Shown here piece by piece: positions 55,311 to 64,000 of a stretch of 64,000 nt of DNA (positions within the stretch are counted from its first letter, which is position 1; the number at the start of each line of letters is the position of its first letter). Under the pieces are notes generated by a model. The model made no database searches. It saw only the letters and a list, made by a program, of their open reading frames with translations, and had not been told where the DNA came from. Source of the stretch: Ypsolopha sequella (Eukaryota > Arthropoda > Insecta > Lepidoptera > Ypsolophidae); assembly GCA_934047225.1 (NCBI GenBank), contig OW204012.1, positions 13,020,001 to 13,084,000 of the forward strand, in the 5' to 3' direction. Position numbers and translations under genes: made by a program.

Positions 55311-55736
55311 CATAAGATGATATAACGTCCGTGCAAAGGTCTCCGTTACTCCAGGCGGAAAGACCCGCAATGCAGGAGGGAGGGAATCGCGAAAAATTGA
55401 CAAAAAGTCGGTTTTAAATTAATACAAAATTAACTAAAATAGCTATGAAAATTTCCATAACCAATAATTTAGGCATTGTTAAAACCCATCTAAATAAATA
55501 TTTTTGAAGTCTGTATGCTATCCCAATTTGTCTGAATATCAAAAAAAGTGTAAATTTAGATCTCATTTCAATAATTATTTCTATCGAGTGAAATTTCTCC
55601 AATCGCGTTTCTGATAGTCCAAAATCTAGGAAAAGGTCCCAAAATTTGTTATACTAATTTATTTAAGTTGGGACTTCTTTTGAACTGCAGATAAATAACT
55701 TCAGAAAGTGTCGATTTTGACGGTATACCCCCTTAA
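55311..55736 (-). mobile_element. TTAA-type MITE, diverged copy E
   Basis: Shares AAAAAGTCGGTTTTAAATTA, GAAATTTCTCCAATCGCGTTT and CCCCCTTAA with copy D at 12447. One flank is TTAA, the other reads ATAA. Confidence 0.65.
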
Positions 55737-56140
55737 GTCTAGCTTTATAAGGAAAGCTGACTTGACCTGTTTATGGTAAATTGATAACTCTAGCCTGTAT
55801 AATCAGTACCTGTTTAGACTAGATCATTATATGTATACATTATAGCCGATTTTGAAGCCTTTAAGGTTAAACGTCAGTCGTTTAGTGCAAAGTGCATAAC
55901 TTAACTTTGTTTTTCTTGTTTATAAATTTAATATAATTTTGGTCTGTGGCATTTGACGCCAATTTATAGTTCAGTATTACTGAAGTTTATAAAGCAAGAG
56001 TTTGAAATTGTGTACACATTAAAATTTTATTTATAATTATATTTATTTATCAAAGTATATTATTTATTAATTTATAATATAAAAATATAGGTTTTTACAT
56101 GACTTATGTTAAATTAAGTCAGATTTAGCATATTTTGCTA
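55737..56140. other. AT-rich unassigned sequence
   Basis: Includes TAGCCGATTTTGAAGCCTTT near 55849, a degraded end of the MITE at 25859. Confidence 0.5.
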
Positions 56141-56600
56141 TACAGGTTGATTGGTAATTCAACCTATTCCTTGAAAGGGGTTATACTAGAGATCATTTCC
56201 AACTAATTAAGTCCTATCAACTAGGGGTCGAAAATGAATGGTCTCTGAGTTACAAAGGTTTTTATATTATTTTTCAAACTTTCGGACCAATAACCAAAAA
56301 TAAATAGTTTAACAATAACTGTTCCTCTATCAGCACTTATTTATTATATTTCTTATAAATTATAGATGAGTGATCATATATAAAAAAAATAAGTGCCCTG
56401 AATTCACATAATCTCAGAATTAAAAGGTCTTAAGTGGAAAGAAAACCTTTTTTATTTTGTAATTTTTGAAATATTGATGTCTTACTTGAAAAAAAATTTT
56501 CATTTTCGACCCCTAGTTGATAGGCCCCTTTAAACCCCTAATATATAACCCCTAGTATAACCCCTTTAAAGGAATAGGTTGAATTACCAATCATCCTGTA
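56141..56600. mobile_element. 460-bp MITE with about 50-bp inverted ends and TACAGG termini
   Basis: TACAGGTTGATTGGTAATTC at the left and, inverted, TACAGGATGATTGGTAATTC at the right; pairing continues through CAACCTATTCC and AAAGGGGTTATACTAG. TA lies outside both ends, suggesting a TA duplication and a Tc1/mariner-related origin. Confidence 0.85.
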
Positions 56601-56878
56601 TAAGGATGACAGACAAAACTTATGACATAAATGTTAAAACAGATAAAATGACATTAAAATCTGTGTTTTAAAGGCACGCAGTCAAGAAAGTCAGTCAGTT
56701 TTACAGAAACCAATAGAAACTTTGCGATGGCAACATACACAACACAGGTACCTAATAAGGGTTGTTGGATAACTATTGAGTGAATTTTGAATTTAAGTCA
56801 GTTTCGATTAATAAGAAATAGGCGGGTTTTTCCAAATCCGGCTCCAAAACCGCTCTTAAAGGTGTACAAAGTATTGGT
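56601..56878. repeat. Partial copy of the 26448 foldback repeat
   Basis: AACTTTGCGATGGCAACATAC and ATTGAGTGAATTTTGAATTT with AGGCGGGTTTTTCC match 26760-26904. Confidence 0.6.
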
Positions 56879-57324
56879 TTACATTTTTCGCACATATTGT
56901 TGGTGAGGTATGGTCAGTTTCTGTAGAATGACCCTATACTTAAATAACTGGCAAAATCTGGAGACGATCCGTCCAAGCGGGAGATTTTCCAAAGCAATCA
57001 TTGACATGGCATCCTGAAGGCGGAAGACGAAATCTTGGCAGACCACGCGAGACTCACCCCGGGATTGGGTATAAGTAATATCCGCAACACGATACAGCAG
57101 TGGTATTTGTTTATTAGCTGAACTGGGGCCCACTAAAATCCGGGGCCCCAACTAAATAGGGTACAGACGGCCCTGTTTTCATGTTAATTCGCAAAGTTTC
57201 GTAATGTTTTCATTACCTGCAGTAATTTGATCACGACGACCAATTTATGACCTTGGCTTGCGTAGAATCGATATCTTCGTGCTAGGCGGCGTCTTTAGAC
57301 GAATAAAAAATGAGAAATACTCAC
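56879..57324. other. Unassigned; start of the presumed kinase intron
   Basis: A minus-strand open frame (56879-57151) shows no kinase similarity and no recognisable domain. The sequence from 57324 leftwards follows a splice donor and would be intronic. Confidence 0.4.
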
Positions 57325-57427
57325 CGAAATCTATGAACTGCTTGATAGAGAGCGGCGATGGATTAAACTGGGAGTAGAAGTCCAGCATTTTGGTTACATT
57401 ATTGAAAATAACTCCGGCCAACCTCAT
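57325..57427 (-). CDS. Pdk: First coding exon of a pyruvate dehydrogenase kinase
   Basis: From ATG at 57427, 34 codons plus one base run to a consensus donor GTGAGT. The peptide MRLAGVIFNNVTKMLDFYSQ then FNPSPLSIKQFIDF matches the conserved start of mitochondrial pyruvate dehydrogenase kinases, where the FYSQFNPSPLSIKQFxDFG block precedes the N-terminal helical domain. The enzyme phosphorylates and inactivates the pyruvate dehydrogenase complex in the mitochondrial matrix. An upstream in-frame ATG at 57499 exists, but the family usually starts at the position chosen. I found no further exon to the left, so intron 1 is long or the exon is orphaned. The related kinase for branched-chain ketoacids is less likely. 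Confidence 0.8.
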
Positions 57428-57800
57428 CGTGATGTTTGTTGTTGATAACTGACACAAAAAATCTTTGCACTGGTGGTTATTGTTTTTCACAGTCCACAAA
57501 CACTTAAGACTACTGTGATTTGTGATAACGTTAATAATTAAATGTAAACGAAGAAAAAAAATGCTTAAAATCCAACGGGACCAAAAACGTCCAACACTTC
57601 TCGTGTTAGATTTTTGACTAACTAGTGATGTGGTTAACAGCGACTAGCGAGTACAGTACAGCGATGGCTCGGCACTCGCTGAGTCGCTGTGTTCTACTAC
57701 TGTTGCCTAAACATCGAAAGTTAATCGATTAATCGGCACAATCGATAGTCTGGTAAAAACAATCTAAAGTCCGCACTCATATAGAAATATTACCCCAATA
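57428..57800 (-). promoter_or_regulatory. Presumed 5' UTR and promoter side of the kinase exon
   Basis: Inferred only from position upstream of the exon. A local direct repeat of CACTCGCTGAGTCGCTG is present near 57672. No clear TATA box. Confidence 0.3.
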
Positions 57801-58341
57801 GAAGTAATGCTAATATAGGACACTTACTTTATCTTTGTTGCTAATAATAGCAACGGACAGAATACATTTGTTTGTTAATTTTAATTATCACCTGTCCTCC
57901 TGCAACGCGTTAAAAGTAGATGCCACTACAGTTGTGTGTTTCCTGCGGCCTTACCACAGCCAACAAAGCAAACAGGAGGCTTTTTGCTTTACTCTTAAAA
58001 GTTTGCTTCAAAGCTTTGATGCTTTCTTTTTTTTAATCCGTAGATTGCGCACACTTTTTCAGATTACGATCGTTTTGCGTTTGGCAGCAAGCTACCACAC
58101 AACCATTCGCTCGAAAAAAAAAAACTGCATAGACAAAAACAGCAATGAATTCAATGAAACGTCAAATCTCCCGCTTTTATCAGCGAAGTGAAACATTTTT
58201 ACACAATTTTAGTAATTAATCTGAAAATAATTAATCCAGTATTCGGTTGCATATCAAGGTAAGAAAATTAACATAGTTCATGCTGTAATTTAGACATGAT
58301 TGATTATATGGCATACTAATTTGAGGTTATGTTTATTTCAG
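57801..58341. other. Unassigned sequence upstream of the P-type transposase exon
   Basis: An open frame at 57835-58191 has no recognised domain. The stretch ends with a splice acceptor TTTATTTCAG at 58332-58341. Confidence 0.4.
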
Positions 58342-58910
58342 AGATTCCTCGTCGCTGCTGCGTACCTGGATGACAACACTGTACAGAAGGAGAAAATCAT
58401 AGATAATGAAGGAATAGCAAGAAATCAGGTTTTGAAGAATCCAAAATTAAGAAAAGGTGCCGTTCCTAACATGTTTCCCAATTTGCCTTCATATCTCACT
58501 CAACCAAAGGTGACTCCACGGCCTGGCCCGTCACTCCAACACCTCAAGGAGCAAGAACGCCATGAGGACGCTACCCAAATGTTCTTGAAAATTGATGTGA
58601 TTGAAACATATGAAGCTTTCAAATCAAATATCAGTGCACTAAGCAATGTTTGGGACTCGAAGATATTGTCTGACAAGATATGTCTATTTCAGTTAGACTT
58701 TGCAAGTGAGGAAAATGATATGCATTATGTCAAATGTAGTTTTATTGTTGACAGCAATTTAAAAGTGAAAGTGTTTTAGGCAAGAATCAGTTGTCTGTCG
58801 CCAAATGAGCTCAGATGGATTCTCCCCGATGGACTTACACTAAGTAGGTGGTCACATATTGAAAATATCTTGTCTAGATGTAGACATAACGAATGCTCTA
58901 CTTCACCATA
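58342..58910 (+). pseudogene. P-element-type transposase, exon after the THAP domain
   Basis: After an acceptor at 58341 the frame reads RFLVAAAYLDDNTVQKEK, then KLRKGAVPNMFPNLPSYLT, the segment that in THAP-containing transposases follows the zinc finger. It continues to KVKVF, meets a TAG at 58777, and goes on in the same frame with ARISCLSPNELRWILPDGL. The THAP domain itself is not seen upstream. One stop makes the copy defective. Confidence 0.7.
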
Positions 58911-59276
58911 GTTTTCCATACAAAAGGCTGTTTTTAATATTGTAAGTAAGTGGTGATGACAGAATACAGTTTAAGTCTAATTAAAGATCAACTTGCATTG
59001 TTAAACGTAAAAAAACGCCAATACACTTAGCTCTGCTTATAACTTACTACGGGACTATCTATTGCTCCCTAAAAAAAGGTACTTGCAACACATAACCTGC
59101 TCTCTAAATTTAAAACCTCACTCAACATTGGGTAATGATCACTAATTGTCACATATGGTTAAAACTTCGTGTAGTAAAGACAAGTTTGTGAATTTAGTTA
59201 TTGATGTAATGTATATATCAAAGGCGGCCTTAATTACAAAAGTTCTAATGTTAAACTTTAGCCTGTTCAGTCCATG

Positions 59277-59672
59277 CTTGGAAAAGATTTAAAATGTGGT
59301 TGTTGATGTTATATCTTTTATTCAAGGTAAAGGATTCAAAATATTGTCCATAATCACTGATAACAACAGGGTCAATCAGAATGTTTTTAACTCCTTGTCG
59401 TCTGAAATTTCCATGCTGAACCCTACTTTTTCAGGAGAAGTGATTTACATGCTCTATGACTTTGTTCACATAATTAAAAACATACAGAATAATTGGCTAA
59501 ACTTAAAAGATAATCTCAAATCCTTTGTATATCCCGATTTTGAGACAGGTGACAAAAAAGTTGCCTGTTTTCAATACCTAAGAGACTTTTATAAAGATGA
59601 AAGTAGTAATAAAGCTTATAAATTAAATATGAAGAGTTTATTTCCAAATTCCCTTGAAAGGTAAAATGTTAC
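59277..59672 (+). pseudogene. P-element-type transposase, catalytic-domain exon
   Basis: Reads VVDVISFIQGKGFKILSIIT then DNNRVNQNVFNSLSSE and YDFVHIIKNIQNNWLNLK. The TDNN...N and the D-F-V-H...KNI.NNW motifs are typical of P and THAP9 transposase RNase H-like domains. The frame ends shortly after LFPNSLER. The rest of the protein is missing and a LINE follows. Confidence 0.75.
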
Positions 59673-59744
59673 ATAAGCAGATACATTTTTCATTTATCTA
59701 TCACATTCTGGTGAGTGTTGAAGGCCTGAATGATATGTTGTAGA

Positions 59745-60930
59745 TAGCTGAAATGTTCAAAAATAATTTTAAGGTTGAGTCACCTTTGGACATGTCTAAG
59801 GAGGAAGACATGGTACATTGTTCTAGTGGTTCTCGGGATAAAAAGGTGGTAGTCATTACAGCAAGTGAAATAAGATCTATAATAAGTAAAATGACTCGAG
59901 GTAAATCACCTGGGCATGATCATTTGAGTATTGAACATCTGCAATTTGCAGGTATACATTTGCCACGAGTTTTAGCCATGTTTTTCTCCCTTTGTTTAAG
60001 TCACAACTACTTACTAGGATATGTTAAAAACTTTAGTGCCTATAGTTAAAAATAAAACAGATTGTTCAAGTGATAAAAACAATTACAGACCGATCTCATT
60101 GGCAACCATTATGGCTAAGGTGCTGGACAGGTTGCTTGACCAACAGTTATGTAGGCATGTCAAATTACATGATGCTCAGTTTGTCCACCGAAACTGCGGT
60201 CCTCTGTCTCAAGCAGACTGTCCAGTACTACACAGCCAGAAATACACCTGTGTATGCCTTATTTCTAGATTTAGAAATAAATAAAACTTGTAAAATTCCT
60301 CCTGTCATGCTAAATGGCGTTTCTCTTAAGCAAGTTCAAAGTTTTAAGGCTCACTGGGTTAGCGAGACGCTTAGGGATGATTTGAACATTGAAGGAGAGT
60401 GTAGAGCCTTGTCCGTAAGATCAAATATGCTATCCCGTAGATTTGCATGTTGTACAAAAACAGCCTATTTGCGACCTATGTGTGAACTATACGAAAAAGG
60501 CATATGTGGCTCTGCGCACTCAATACAATAATGCTTTTAGAGCGCTGTTGGGGCTGCGATGGTACTGCAGTGTATCAGGGATGCTGGCAGAGGCTAGAGT
60601 CGATAGCTTCTCTACTATCGTTAGGCTGCGAACCGCATCCCTGATGCATAGAGTGCGGAGCAGCTCCAACAGTCTTCTACAGGTGGTAGCGGCCATACTG
60701 GATGCGGACCGTGCTTTTATGAAGCACTGGACTAGTGTCAATCTTATTAAAGAGACGAGAAGGGCAGGGTTTATGAAGCCCTTTCCTTAGCGTCTCTTTA
60801 TAGTTTTCTATTTCAATTATTTGTTTTGTTTTAAATTGCCTGTTACTAACATAGTAAATAAGTATCTAATCTGTTACTAACACAATATGGAGCTTGTCTC
60901 TGAAATAAAAGATTTTTATTTATTTATAAA
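59745..60930 (+). pseudogene. Non-LTR retrotransposon (jockey/CR1-like) with an internal deletion
   Basis: Frames switch several times. In order: finger region SKMTRGKSPGHDHLSIEHLQ; YRPISLATIMAKVLDRLLDQ; LSTETAVLCLKQTVQYYTAR; then directly the C-terminal block VSETLRDDLNIEGECRALSV and AFRALLGLRWYCSVSGMLAE. The stretch with the catalytic YADD motif is deleted. An AATAAAAG and an AT-rich tail near 60904-60925 mark the 3' end. It inserted just past the P-type transposase remnant. Confidence 0.8.
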
Positions 60931-61285
60931 ATTACTTCCAAGGATTAAAATTTTATGAACCTAAGTACTAAATATATCTATGTGTTTTAATAAATTTTGT
61001 ATGACTTGCATATATTGGTTTTTTATTTTACGTAATATTAAGGGCTTTTGACCATATCTGAATAAAAACTCTTATGTTAGAAATACCTATGGTGCTAGAA
61101 ATTTAATTTTTCCTATATTTTTTTAAATTAATTAATGTCTAATATAATATGCATTTCCATTTAAATATAGGAACTAAAAAAGTTACATGTCATGTTTATC
61201 TAAAATATATAGGAACTAAAAAAGTTACATGGTCATGTTAATCTAAATAACAAAATACTTAAATAAACTAGTACTGAAATACATT
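60931..61285. other. AT-rich unassigned sequence
   Basis: TAGGAACTAAAAAAGTTACATG occurs twice, near 61169 and 61210, a 41-base tandem duplication. No gene. Confidence 0.5.
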
Positions 61286-61658
61286 TTATGGGAATAGACG
61301 ATGCATTAGTCGAGCGCATACCGCTCTACCAAAAACCAGCTCAGGCGCCCCGTTGTCTTCAACATAGTTGAGGTGTGGTACCCTTTGGTCAGCGTCATAC
61401 TCGTCCTCCTCTTTGGGCATGCCCCTACTAATAATGAGCATGTTGTGCAAAACACAACACGCTTTCACAATTTCGGCCACATAGTCCGGGTGGTAGTATA
61501 AGACCCTCTGTCCTAATATACTTTGAAATCTGTTCTTAAGAACACCAAATGCGTATTCAATGGTGTTGCGCGTTTTCATGTGGAGTGTGGTGTAACTCTC
61601 CTCTCGTGACCCTGGTGCTGCATGAAGTATAGGGATCATCAATTATGGCCGCTGTCAC
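61286..61658 (-). pseudogene. PIF/Harbinger transposase, last exon
   Basis: Begins after an acceptor (exon start 61658) with GDSG, where the second catalytic Asp of Harbinger transposases lies, then stops and a small deletion; the reading resumes at MMIPILHAAPGSREESYTTL and continues HMKTRNTIEYAFGVLKNRFQ and VKACCVLHNMLI. The Glu in NTIEYAFG corresponds to the catalytic Glu. HARBI1-like host genes share these motifs, but the breaks make this a dead transposon copy. It extends to 61286. Confidence 0.85.
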
Positions 61659-62301
61659 CTGTAAGGAAAATACATGGTGTTAGTTATTTTATTAATCAAT
61701 ACAGGTGGCACATTCAGATGGGGCAGTATAGGGCATATTTTATTTTGACAAGATACATCTATGGACTAAACAAACATAGCCTTAAAATACAATAGGTACA
61801 CGACTACATATTATACAGAAGCAGGGCTGATGGACTCATTAACTATGCTCTTCCAGATAAAATTAATAAACTCATGCAAGTTTTAGAGGTGGTAGAGCTG
61901 ATGCCGGGCTCGACTGTGGAGGTACCACCATTTTACTTGGAGACCCCCTTGATGTAATTTGGGGGAGAGTAAGAGGACAGCACACAGGCAAAAAACCAGG
62001 AGGCCCACCATGCCTGGGACAGATGGATGGCAGTATTTCCATCCCTAATAGCCGGGCCTTATATAGAACAGATTGGTGACGGGCAGCGGCGTCACTGGTG
62101 CGAAGGTTCCGGGACCGCGCTCACCAACCCGCCTCTTCAGCGTGTGTGAGTATGGGCAATTCTTCCAGGATGACCACCGGGAGTGGCAAAGTCCTGGAAA
62201 AGCTTATGTCCAGCAGTGGACGAACTAGGCTGATGGATGGATGTGCAAGTATGTTAATCATTTGATTGTAAATTAACACAGTCAGCTTTAATCACACTTA
62301 C
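61659..62301 (-). other. Intron of the Harbinger transposase remnant, holding a SINE
   Basis: Bounded by a donor GTAAGT at 62301 and an acceptor CTTACAG at 61659. A SINE (61882-62243) lies within. Confidence 0.65.
61882..62243 (+). mobile_element. Tail-sharing SINE, copy S7, with 7-bp target duplication
   Basis: TGCAAGT at 61875-61881 and 62244-62250. A full-length copy from GGTGGTAGAGCTGATGCCGG to the tail GACGAACTAGGC followed by GATGGATGGATG. Confidence 0.9.
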
Positions 62302-62444
62302 CGAGAAGCCATGTTCATTCAGCAGCTCTATATAGATTCTCCTTGTGCTCCTTGATGAAGCTCAAACCCCATATGGCATGGTCATTTGTAGCACCCCCAA
62401 AACTTGGCATTCACATTCAAGAACTTTAAATCACTGTCACAGAC
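62302..62444 (-). pseudogene. PIF/Harbinger transposase, internal exon with frameshifts
   Basis: After acceptor TTACAG the exon reads VCDSDLKFLNVNAKFWG, then the frame shifts to ATNDHAIWGL. VCDxDLxxLxVxAxxxGxxxDxxIW is the block around the first catalytic Asp of Harbinger transposases. Further changes follow before the donor at 62302. Confidence 0.8.
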
Positions 62445-63195
62445 CTGTAATGAACAATGAAACAATATGTTCTATATATTCAGATCAAACCAGTTTAAGC
62501 AATATTCACATATACTATATATATTGTATATATATAATAAAACAAAACAAACCATTTAATTAGGAAAAAGTAAGTACTTGGAAAAAAATACGATTTTGAG
62601 GTTATCCTTGAAAGTGAATAAAATAAAGGATTAGTGTGTTATAGTAAAAGGTAAGCACTAATATAATTATGAAATTCCTTCTAAATAGTAAAAACTTGAT
62701 GACAAGGGTAATTTTAATACACTTTTGATAGGCTAAAACAAAACGACTTTTAATGACTGCAAATAAAACAAATATTTACGTATACTTAGTGATACACGTA
62801 GGTAGGACATTAATGAATACAATAAAACTCTAATAATTTACTTACATGAGCTTAAACACCTCAATTTTATAACAAGAAGACACACAATTTTTTAAAAAGG
62901 CATCCAATTTGGTCACTGTTTTTGAGAGCTATAAAGCAAAAGCATAAAGCTTTTGACCCGTCCAACGACTATTCAAACGGCTGTCAAAAATGACCGCGAT
63001 CTACGGAAGTAAACAAAAAGCTTGCTTTCTGAGTGAACGAAGGAGTAAAACAAAGCCGTACTTGACCAATAATCAGAGATAATGCGTTTTGAAGCAAAAC
63101 GGAAATAAAAGATACTTTTTTTGGTGTGTCAATCTAAGAAATGAGGTTTGATAGAAGTTTTTTCTTTCAAACTGTTTGCTTTGTGTGCGCTCGTT
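62445..63195. other. Unassigned sequence, possible upstream part of the Harbinger element
   Basis: No coding block recognised. An AT microsatellite-like patch is near 62510-62535. Confidence 0.4.
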
Positions 63196-63572
63196 CTAGG
63201 GCCGCTGATGTATCGTTGTCACTATTTTAGCTAGTTCGCTTTTTGTAAATGATGTGACTGTATCGACATTTATATTATTATATCGACATTTATAGAGTTT
63301 AACAGTGGTTAGCACGGTGGTCCGATGCTTTTGTATTCCAGTAAAATGCTGATGCTGACCCCGTAGTGTGCTCTTATAGCGCGCCACTTGCACATCTCGC
63401 GGCGCCAGAATTTGGCTAGAATTTCGGTGGTTATCTTGGAACATATCGTTAGCATCTTCAAATTCAGAGTAAGAGTCCATTGGGGTTGGATATAGATAAC
63501 TGATTTTGGTATCCTTTTATGCCTTTCAATTACTCGTGCTGAAGTAATTAGATCATTTTCAATCTCTTGCAA
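63196..63572 (-). other. Overlapping minus-strand open frames of unknown nature
   Basis: One frame (63196-63480) starts MDSYSEFEDANDMFQDNHRN; another (63309-63572) starts MQEIENDLITSARVIERHKR. They could be the two halves of a frameshifted first exon of the Harbinger element, but no domain is recognised. Confidence 0.25.
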
Positions 63573-64000
63573 AATTACACTAAAAACATTTGTACAATTT
63601 TAATGTGTTTAGTTTTAAGTAATTTTTGGCAATAAACCTTTTTTATTCTTGTATTCTTATTCTTTATTCTAAATGACTAATTATTTAAAATAACTTGCCA
63701 TCTAAGCGTGGTACTTTTTTTTACAGTATGAAGAGTCAAAGTTAGCAAATAAAAAATTTCCAACTCTTACATAATTCGAACAAAACTGTTTTTTTTATGA
63801 CAAAGGTGCATCATATTAGTTTGATTTTGGACTGGGATCAAAAGCAGGGTTATTCAGGCTTTCGAAAAAAAAAATATAATCTTAGAATATGGAATTGTGT
63901 AGCTGTGGCACTGGAAAGACTCATCTAAGGTGTCGAATTTCACGAAATTCATAAAAGTATAGATAACTCGAAAACTATTGACTTTTTACAGAGGTCATAT
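63573..64000. other. Unassigned sequence to the window end
   Basis: AT-rich; no gene or repeat recognised. Confidence 0.4.

Noticed and set aside
56879..57151. 90-codon minus-strand frame just downstream of the kinase exon
   Set aside because: Checked for kinase exon 2 similarity and found none; likely intronic.
57835..58191. 118-codon frame upstream of the transposase exon
   Set aside because: No recognisable domain, low-complexity hydrophobic stretches, and it ends in A-rich sequence.

Overview
This window looks like gene-poor nuclear DNA from an insect, most likely a moth or butterfly. It is AT-rich and densely packed with nested mobile elements of kinds common in lepidopteran genomes: BEL/Pao LTR element, RTE-type LINE with a tail-sharing SINE, Helitrons ending in CTAG, mariner-, PIF/Harbinger-, P- and hAT-like DNA elements, and TTAA-flanked MITEs. 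The species assignment is inference. There are no bacterial operons, no CRISPR array and no intact tRNA or rRNA gene.

Only one stretch looks like an ordinary host gene: a first coding exon (57325-57427, minus) matching the start of a pyruvate dehydrogenase kinase, ending in a consensus splice donor. I recognise no further exon to its left, so much of the window may be its first intron.

Layout. 0-10 kb: a 68-bp tandem array, several MITEs, a small inverted-repeat element with a MADF exon (4031-4692), SINEs and a 611-bp foldback element (8246-8856). 11-20 kb: LINE remnants, one split by a mariner derivative, a Helitron nested in another repeat, a 5'-truncated RTE LINE with intact target duplications, and foldback elements with Pol III B boxes. 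20-33 kb: a DNA element with a THAP-like exon present twice, a 2.5-kb Helitron with a decayed Rep ORF, perfect hairpins, and two hAT-like elements. 33.9-35.5 kb: a 1.4-kb minisatellite of 8-bp units next to a LINE 3' end. 36.2-38.5 kb: a probable Mutator-like element with a 9-bp target duplication. 38.9-45.55 kb: an apparently complete BEL/Pao retrotransposon with identical-looking 338-bp LTRs and a single 1961-residue Gag-Pol ORF. 46-57 kb: further MITEs and SINEs and a second MADF-bearing inverted-repeat element. 57-64 kb: the kinase exon, a P-type transposase remnant, a deleted LINE and a broken Harbinger transposase with a SINE in its intron.

The main value of the window is that several mobilisation events can be read internally, because occupied and empty versions of the same site sit side by side. 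A MITE is seen in two different TTAA sites of one older repeat that also occurs empty. A mariner derivative is seen in a LINE fragment that also occurs empty. SINEs and LINEs share a 3' tail and carry clear target-site duplications. The least explained items are the two unrelated small elements that each carry a MADF exon, the cysteine-rich antisense ORF inside the Helitron, and the family of exact palindromes.
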